DNA from: Macrotrachela quadricornifera
Lineage: Eukaryota; Rotifera; Eurotatoria; Philodinida; Philodinidae
Assembly (NCBI GenBank): GCA_022393335.1
Contig: JAJEKB010018661.1
Span: forward strand, 1 to 64,000
DNA: 64,000 bases
Direction of reading: 5' to 3'
Positions within the stretch are counted from its first letter, which is position 1. Each line of letters opens with the position of its first letter. A program made the position numbers and the translations under genes. This document shows, in pieces, positions 59,602-64,000 of the stretch. Under the pieces are notes generated by a model. It was not told where the DNA came from and made no database searches. It was given only the letters and a program-made list of their open reading frames with translations.

Positions 59602-61554
59602 TTAACACATTCGAGGCGATGTGGCCCATCAGGGGGGGCCACGCTGTATTGTAAGAATAAACTATATAGAAAAACATTTTCTCTACCTTTTTTTCCTTAG
59701 ACAAGAGATTAAATGTAATATGCCATCGGCTGTTTTCGGTATTTTTCATTTGTTTATTTCATAGCATAATGATGCTTGTTGAAACATTCAACACAAAAAA
59801 ATTTACCACATTCAGAACAAAAAGTTTTTAGTTTCTTAGCTGCCGCATAGTTCGCTTCTCTTGATTGTTGTTTCCTTCCTTCTTCGTAGCAACCAGTGCA
59901 GCGTCTGTGAACATTGCGCGTAGATCCTTCTATTTCCCTCAGCTAAGATCAGCAAGTTTGCGCTTCGTTTGACTTGTTGACTGTTGTTCCAGACCAGGTT
60001 TCAGATTTTCGAATGGTGTACCAAGGTGTAAAAATCGCACAAGACTCTTACGAAACTGTAGAATGGTTATGTTGCTTGTTGTATAGTTTTCCTTGTATAT
60101 CAAATAGCTATTCACTACTGCTTATCATCAGAACATCTCTTTTATCTCTTCATCCGATCAACTTAATATTATACCCATTCAGTAGTCCGTAAATTTCACC
60201 TTTCTTGAGTTATTTCTGAATAACTTCTTTTCCAGAACCAACACAATTACTTCGCAATGTTCCAATGGGGTAGGTATCATTTTCCAACAATCGCTTGGCG
60301 AGAGCAATACTCGTAAAAAAATTGTCAACTACTACAGTTCGATAACATCCGAAAAGATCTTCTAATAACTGCATGGTGACGGTTTGGAAATGTCACAGAT
60401 CAGTCGTTGAGTTCTGTTTTCCTGTATAAATCATAAAATCCCAAGTATATCCATTCGTATCTGTTACTTTGTACATTTTAATCCCATATTTGTGGGCTTT
60501 GTCTGGAACGTATTGTCTAAAAGAGAGCCGACTTCGCCAGGGTACCATTGTTTCGTCATCGCTAATGGGAGAACCAGGTATATAAACCGACTTGAATCTA
60601 GCTTTCAATAAGTGCAAAAGTGAATTTAATTTTGCTAGTCTATCTTGACTCGAATCCTGTTCATCATTGTTCGAAAAATGTAAAAACTTGAGAAGCAATT
60701 CAAATTTGTTTCTCTACATTGTGTTTTGAATAATCTTTGATCCATACAATTGACTTTTGCTCCAGTAATAGTCTACTTTTGGCATTTGCACTAAACCCAT
60801 CTCGATAACTATCCTCAAAAACTTCAGCATTTCTTCGTCAGTAGTAGGTTCTCATTGGAGATTTTTCGATCGTTTGCTAGATTTATTTGTTAGTAAGTAA
60901 GGAGGGTGAAAGGTGAGGTTGAGTAAGGGTTATCATTTTATCGGTGATGGAATGTCGATAACAATCGATAAGATTAATTGTGCCATCTTCAGAAGTTGGC
61001 GTTACTTTTTCAACAATTCCATAATCTTCCTGAAACTCACCATTAGATTCTGATTCTATTTCACGCTAGACATTTGAATCCACTTCATCATTAGGAACTT
61101 CTTTGTCGGAACTTCCAGATTCGAAGTGCATTCTAGCAAAATCATCATTCAAGGAACTCACTTCACGGAGTAAGTCAACACTATCTTCTGTATTGGTTTC
61201 TTTTGACAACATGTAAGATACTCAAGAATTCTAGCAATTTCGATTGCTTTTATACTAGTGAGCAGCAATAAGTAGAATAGACACGAATTCAACAGAAAAA
61301 TCTGGAATCCTCTTATTCTTATCTCGCACGTAATGTATACTACCTATTACAGAACAAAAAAATAACTTGAGCCATTATACAGCTAAACAAGAGGTTCGAT
61401 TCACTATCTAATTGTAGAAAAAAAAGGATAGTAAAAAACGCGATATAACAGACAGAAAAGAGGACTAAGTGCGTTTATTAGAAGTTTGTTTTTCGTCAGA
61501 ATGAGTATCGCGATCAATTTCTATACGAAAACTAAATCGCCTCGAATGTGTTAA
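59602..61554 (-). mobile_element. piggyBac-family transposon with intact ends
   Basis: TTAA at 59602-59605 and 61551-61554 flank a perfect 15-bp terminal inverted repeat: CACATTCGAGGCGAT (59606-59620) and its complement (61536-61550). TTAA duplication is the signature of piggyBac insertion. The element body is 1,945 bp and holds one minus-strand transposase remnant. Usual piggyBac tips begin with CCC; these begin with CAC, so it belongs to another branch. Confidence 0.9.
59754..61212 (-). pseudogene. piggyBac-type transposase (DDE_Tnp_1_7) pseudogene
   Basis: Starts at 61212 (LSKETNTEDSVDLLREVSSL), an acidic N-terminus, then TTDEEMLKFLRIVIEMGLVQ, the catalytic-domain block ISDDETMVPWRSRLSFRQYV with HKYGIKMYKVTDTNGYTWDF, and VVVDNFFTSIALAKRLLE followed by PIGTLR. 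It ends in a Cys-rich zinc-finger tail (FCSECGKFFCVECFNKHHY) with a stop at 59754. In-frame stops occur near 61069, 60856, 60714 and 60391 and frameshifts in the last third, so no active enzyme. Motifs are recognised from the family; no search was run. Confidence 0.88.
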
Positions 61555-62130
61555 AAAGCAAAATTGTATGATAATTATTGTCTTTGTAACTATTTGTTTA
61601 TTCAATTCGCATGAACGTAAGAGAAAAGCTATCATTGTGAATGTCACTGTTTAGATAGAGATCAAATACATATAAGTTAACACACAAAATAGTGGATGTG
61701 TTAAGGATAAATTCTTTTGCTGATTCTCAAAGAAAAATTCGAAAAAAAAATTCTACCGGCAGGTAAAGAATTCTCGACCGAGGCGGACCGGAACGGAACG
61801 GCCCCTATGTAACTAAAACACCAAAAAAATTTCATTTAAATGGTGATTTCCAAAATTTTCATTGAAAAAATTGAATGACTTTACTTCCCTGAAAAATCAC
61901 CAAAATCATTACATTATTTTCATTCTATGACCTGGATTATCTGAAAATATCAGAATCATTACATTATCTTCATTACTTTTGCATCATTTTTATTCTATGG
62001 TTTTGATTATTTCGGAAAAATCGAAATCATGAAATGCAACTGATGAAAATTTTCATTTTGATGGATGAAAATGAGAAACATCGATTTTGATGTGGATTTC
62101 ATCATAAAAATGTCGTTTTTTTAATTTTTT
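61555..62130. other. Low-complexity flank with TTTTCATT-type motifs
   Basis: Between 61805 and 62110 variants of ATTACATTATTTTCATTCTATG recur, preceded by ATGTAACTAAAA, which is also seen at 63375. A short GC-richer island (GGCGGACCGGAACGGAACGG) lies at 61782-61802. No gene. Confidence 0.45.
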
Positions 62131-62132
62131 CG

Positions 62133-62625
62133 TTGGATGGATGTCTCTCCTCTAAGTCATGTAGCTCTTCTACTGGTCTAATTGACTTTAGTTCTGCTAG
62201 TCCGCTTTGCCTCCCTATGCTCCTTTTACGCGCTACAATTCTTGTATTTTTAGTCTCTTTACTTTCTCCTATCCTTTTCTCTTCTACTGTTTATAGGAAT
62301 TTGCTTTGCTTAGTGTCTCTAGAGTTCCTAATCAATTTGCTCTGTTTCCTAATTTTAAGTCCTTTGAGTTCATTCACTCCTTTTAGTATTTTCAATCCTT
62401 ACAAACTCTTTAGTCGATTTAGCCTTTTTATCTATTTTAGATGCTTTGATGCCATTAGGTTTGTTACCCTTTGTACTCTCTTTACGTCTTTCACTTACCC
62501 CAAGCGTCTTAGTCCCTTTTTCTACCTTTAGTTCCTTTTCGTCTCCAATTCGTTTAAACCCTGCGCTGCTTTATTAGTTTTTCTGTTCTAACCTGCTTGA
62601 GTTCCTTTTATTTCATTCAATCCCT
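62133..62625. repeat. Pyrimidine-rich degenerate repeat (CTTTAGTC-like)
   Basis: Words such as TTTAGTC, CCTTT and CTTTTAG recur throughout. The plus-strand frame 62133-62531 is a Leu/Phe/Ser-rich translation of this composition, so I do not call it a gene. Confidence 0.5.
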
Positions 62626-62930
62626 TGATTAAAAATAGTAAATGAGTTACGGATTGAGTAGAAGAGATAGATGGTGGACTAAGATAAAGCAATTTCCGTT
62701 TTAATCGATGCCCACAGTGCGCAGCGCAGTAAACCTGGTCTTTGGAAAAAGACCGAATCAAAGTATGCCAGCTAAGTCTACATGTATGCCCAGAAGAAGA
62801 TTATTGAAATTCATTTTATTTATGGTTTCATTTCGTGATTCTCGACGCCATGATATATTTCAGTCGTATTATAACTGAAGTTCTCGTTTCATACGTCTCA
62901 AATGATGTGTGAAAGAGACATAAGTAAGGA

Positions 62931-63350
62931 GATAGATAGATAGATAGATAAATAGATAGAGACATAAATACAGATATCAATTGGTAGATAGATAGATAGA
63001 TAAATACGTAGATGGATGGATAGATAAGTGGATTGGTTAATAAATAGATAAATAGATACGTAGATGGACATAAATAAATAGGTGTAGCTAGATTGCTAAA
63101 TACATAGGTAGAAACATAGATGGATAGGTAGTTAAATAGACAGACAAGTAAGTGGACAGACAGATGAATACATGGATAGAGAGATTAGCTTATTAGAGAG
63201 GTAATTAGATACTTAGCTACTTCAATAGATGAGTAAGTGCGTAAGTAAGTAGATAGGGAAGTGCGTAAGTAAATAGATAGGAAGGGAGATCGATACGTAC
63301 TTTAGTAGATAGATAAATGCGTGAGTAGATGGATAGGTAGATAGATTGGT
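62931..63350. repeat. Long degenerate GATA-type tetranucleotide array
   Basis: About 420 nt made of GATA units with GATG, GGTA, TAAATA and TAAGTA variants. Intact (GATA)n runs are at 62931-62950 and 62988-63001, and it becomes more irregular to the right. Phase drifts, as in an ageing microsatellite. Confidence 0.85.
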
Positions 63351-63370
63351 AAACATTCCAATGATAATAT

Positions 63371-63756
63371 ACCCATGTAACTAAAAAATCGCAAAAATCA
63401 CATTTTCATGCTGAAACCGACATAAAAGTGTGATTTTTTCGTGTTTTTCACATGAAATCATCATTTTTTGCCATGTTTTGATTGCATGGGATATGTCACC
63501 GATACATGCCATGTACTGCATGATTTTCATGTTATTTTAATGATTTTCATTGCGTGACTTTCATGTATAAAAGTCATCATTTTCATGAATGTAAGTTTTG
63601 AAAACATAACATGTCGTCCAAAAAACATCAAAGACTATGTCGCTTTCATCATCTGAAATCGTATTTGTTTGATCTTCGTCATAATTTTTCTTTAAGAAAA
63701 ACTTTATGAAAATGATGTAAATTATATCATGCCTTGCCATGTTTTGATTACATGGG
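63371..63756. repeat. Short direct and inverted repeats, TGATTTTCATG-rich
   Basis: TTGCCATGTTTTGATT-x-CATGGG occurs at about 63468-63489 and again at about 63734-63755. CCCATGTAA near 63371 is the inverse of TTACATGGG at the second copy, suggesting terminal repeats of a small element. AAAAATCACA and TGTGATTTTT form a hairpin near 63392-63436. Boundaries are uncertain. Confidence 0.45.
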
Positions 63757-63854
63757 CATTTACCGTGACCGGTTACAAATCTGAAGTATGATATCGCATA
63801 TGGATTAGTTTCACGAAGCATATGTCAATAAATTCTTCCGTAATGAAACATAAA

Positions 63855-64000
63855 TAACAATCGATAAGAGTAGTTATATTATTTTCTGAAATAAAAATTT
63901 CACTTTCGACAAGTTCATAACTTTCTTGAAATTCTGCATCCGATTCTGAGTCTATTTCAGTACAGACGTGCGAACGTATTTAATCATAAATTATTTTAAA
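63855..64000 (-). pseudogene. Second piggyBac transposase fragment, cut by the window edge
   Basis: This stretch aligns with 60953-61095 of the piggyBac remnant in the same orientation: ACAATCGATAAGA is shared exactly, followed by collinear matches through CTTGAAATTCTGCATCCGAT versus CTGAAACTCACCATTAGAT and TCTATTTCA. It corresponds to the acidic N-terminal region of the transposase, read on the minus strand. The copy diverges strongly and continues past 64000. Confidence 0.7.

Noticed and set aside
62133..62531. 132-codon hydrophobic frame
   Set aside because: Explained by the pyrimidine-rich repeat; no start context, domain or neighbour support.
63561..63821. 86-codon minus frame near the second piggyBac copy
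   Set aside because: No match to piggyBac motifs, and it overlaps TTTTCATG-rich repeats.
1..64000. CRISPR arrays, rRNA genes, bacterial operons, riboswitches
   Set aside because: None seen. The repeats present are inverted repeats and microsatellites, and the gene structure is eukaryotic.
1..64000. Telomeric repeats or an obvious retrotransposon (reverse transcriptase)
   Set aside because: No telomere-like tandem hexamers or heptamers and no reverse-transcriptase motif were found on either strand.

Overview
The window looks like nuclear DNA of a small invertebrate animal with cilia and a nervous system. It is very AT-rich, genes are split by many short introns (mostly about 45-90 nt, GT-AG), and the gene set includes a GABA-B receptor, a POU4 neural transcription factor, a BBSome subunit and a dynein light chain. 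My best guess is a bdelloid rotifer (Adineta/Rotaria type). The grounds are compact introns, a bacterial-looking intronless gene, a decayed pentapeptide-repeat gene of a type I associate with rotifers, and many degraded DNA transposons. This is inference; the sequence alone does not prove it.

Layout. 1-8.4 kb is an accessory, transposon-rich flank: an intronless ceramidase-like gene at the left edge, a dead mariner-like element with long terminal inverted repeats (about 2.55-5.82 kb) that carries a nested hairpin and a 1,029-bp near-perfect palindrome, another inverted repeat rich in AGGTGCTGA-like words (5.88-6.23 kb), and a broken pentapeptide-repeat gene (7.0-8.2 kb). 9.1-58.8 kb is a conserved gene core: GABA-B receptor subunit 1 (-), roadblock dynein light chain (+), a C10orf67-like coiled-coil protein (-), POU4/Brn-3 (+), a small single-pass membrane protein (+), anoctamin-10 (-), ribosomal protein eL13 (+), BBS7 (-), a stefin-type cystatin (+), a five-CUB/LDLa membrane protein (-), UTP15 (-) and phospholipase D1/2 (+). 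58.8-64 kb is again accessory: a piggyBac element with intact TTAA-flanked 15-bp terminal repeats but a stop-riddled transposase, low-complexity blocks, a long GATA-type degenerate array, and a second piggyBac fragment running off the right edge.

The core genes are neighbours, not an operon or a pathway. They lie mostly as convergent or divergent pairs. Divergent pairs leave 0.7-4.5 kb gaps, convergent pairs 60 nt to a few kb. Themes that recur are cilia and microtubule motors (BBS7, roadblock, C10orf67-like), neuronal signalling (GABBR1, POU4, the CUB/LDLa protein), membrane lipids (ceramidase-like, anoctamin, phospholipase D) and ribosome production (eL13, UTP15).

Exon models were assembled by eye from splice signals and reading-frame continuity. 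For GABBR1, roadblock, C10orf67-like, POU4, eL13, BBS7, stefin, CUB protein, UTP15 and PLD the exon sums are divisible by three and end at a stop codon. The anoctamin model is one nucleotide out somewhere. The most notable observations are the palindrome inserted in the mariner gene with an apparent 3-bp target duplication, the series of unrelated inverted-repeat elements in intergenic DNA, two probable GC-AG introns in phospholipase D, strong splice-acceptor-like sites directly upstream of several start codons (possible spliced-leader trans-splicing), and the likely bacterial origin of the ceramidase-like gene.
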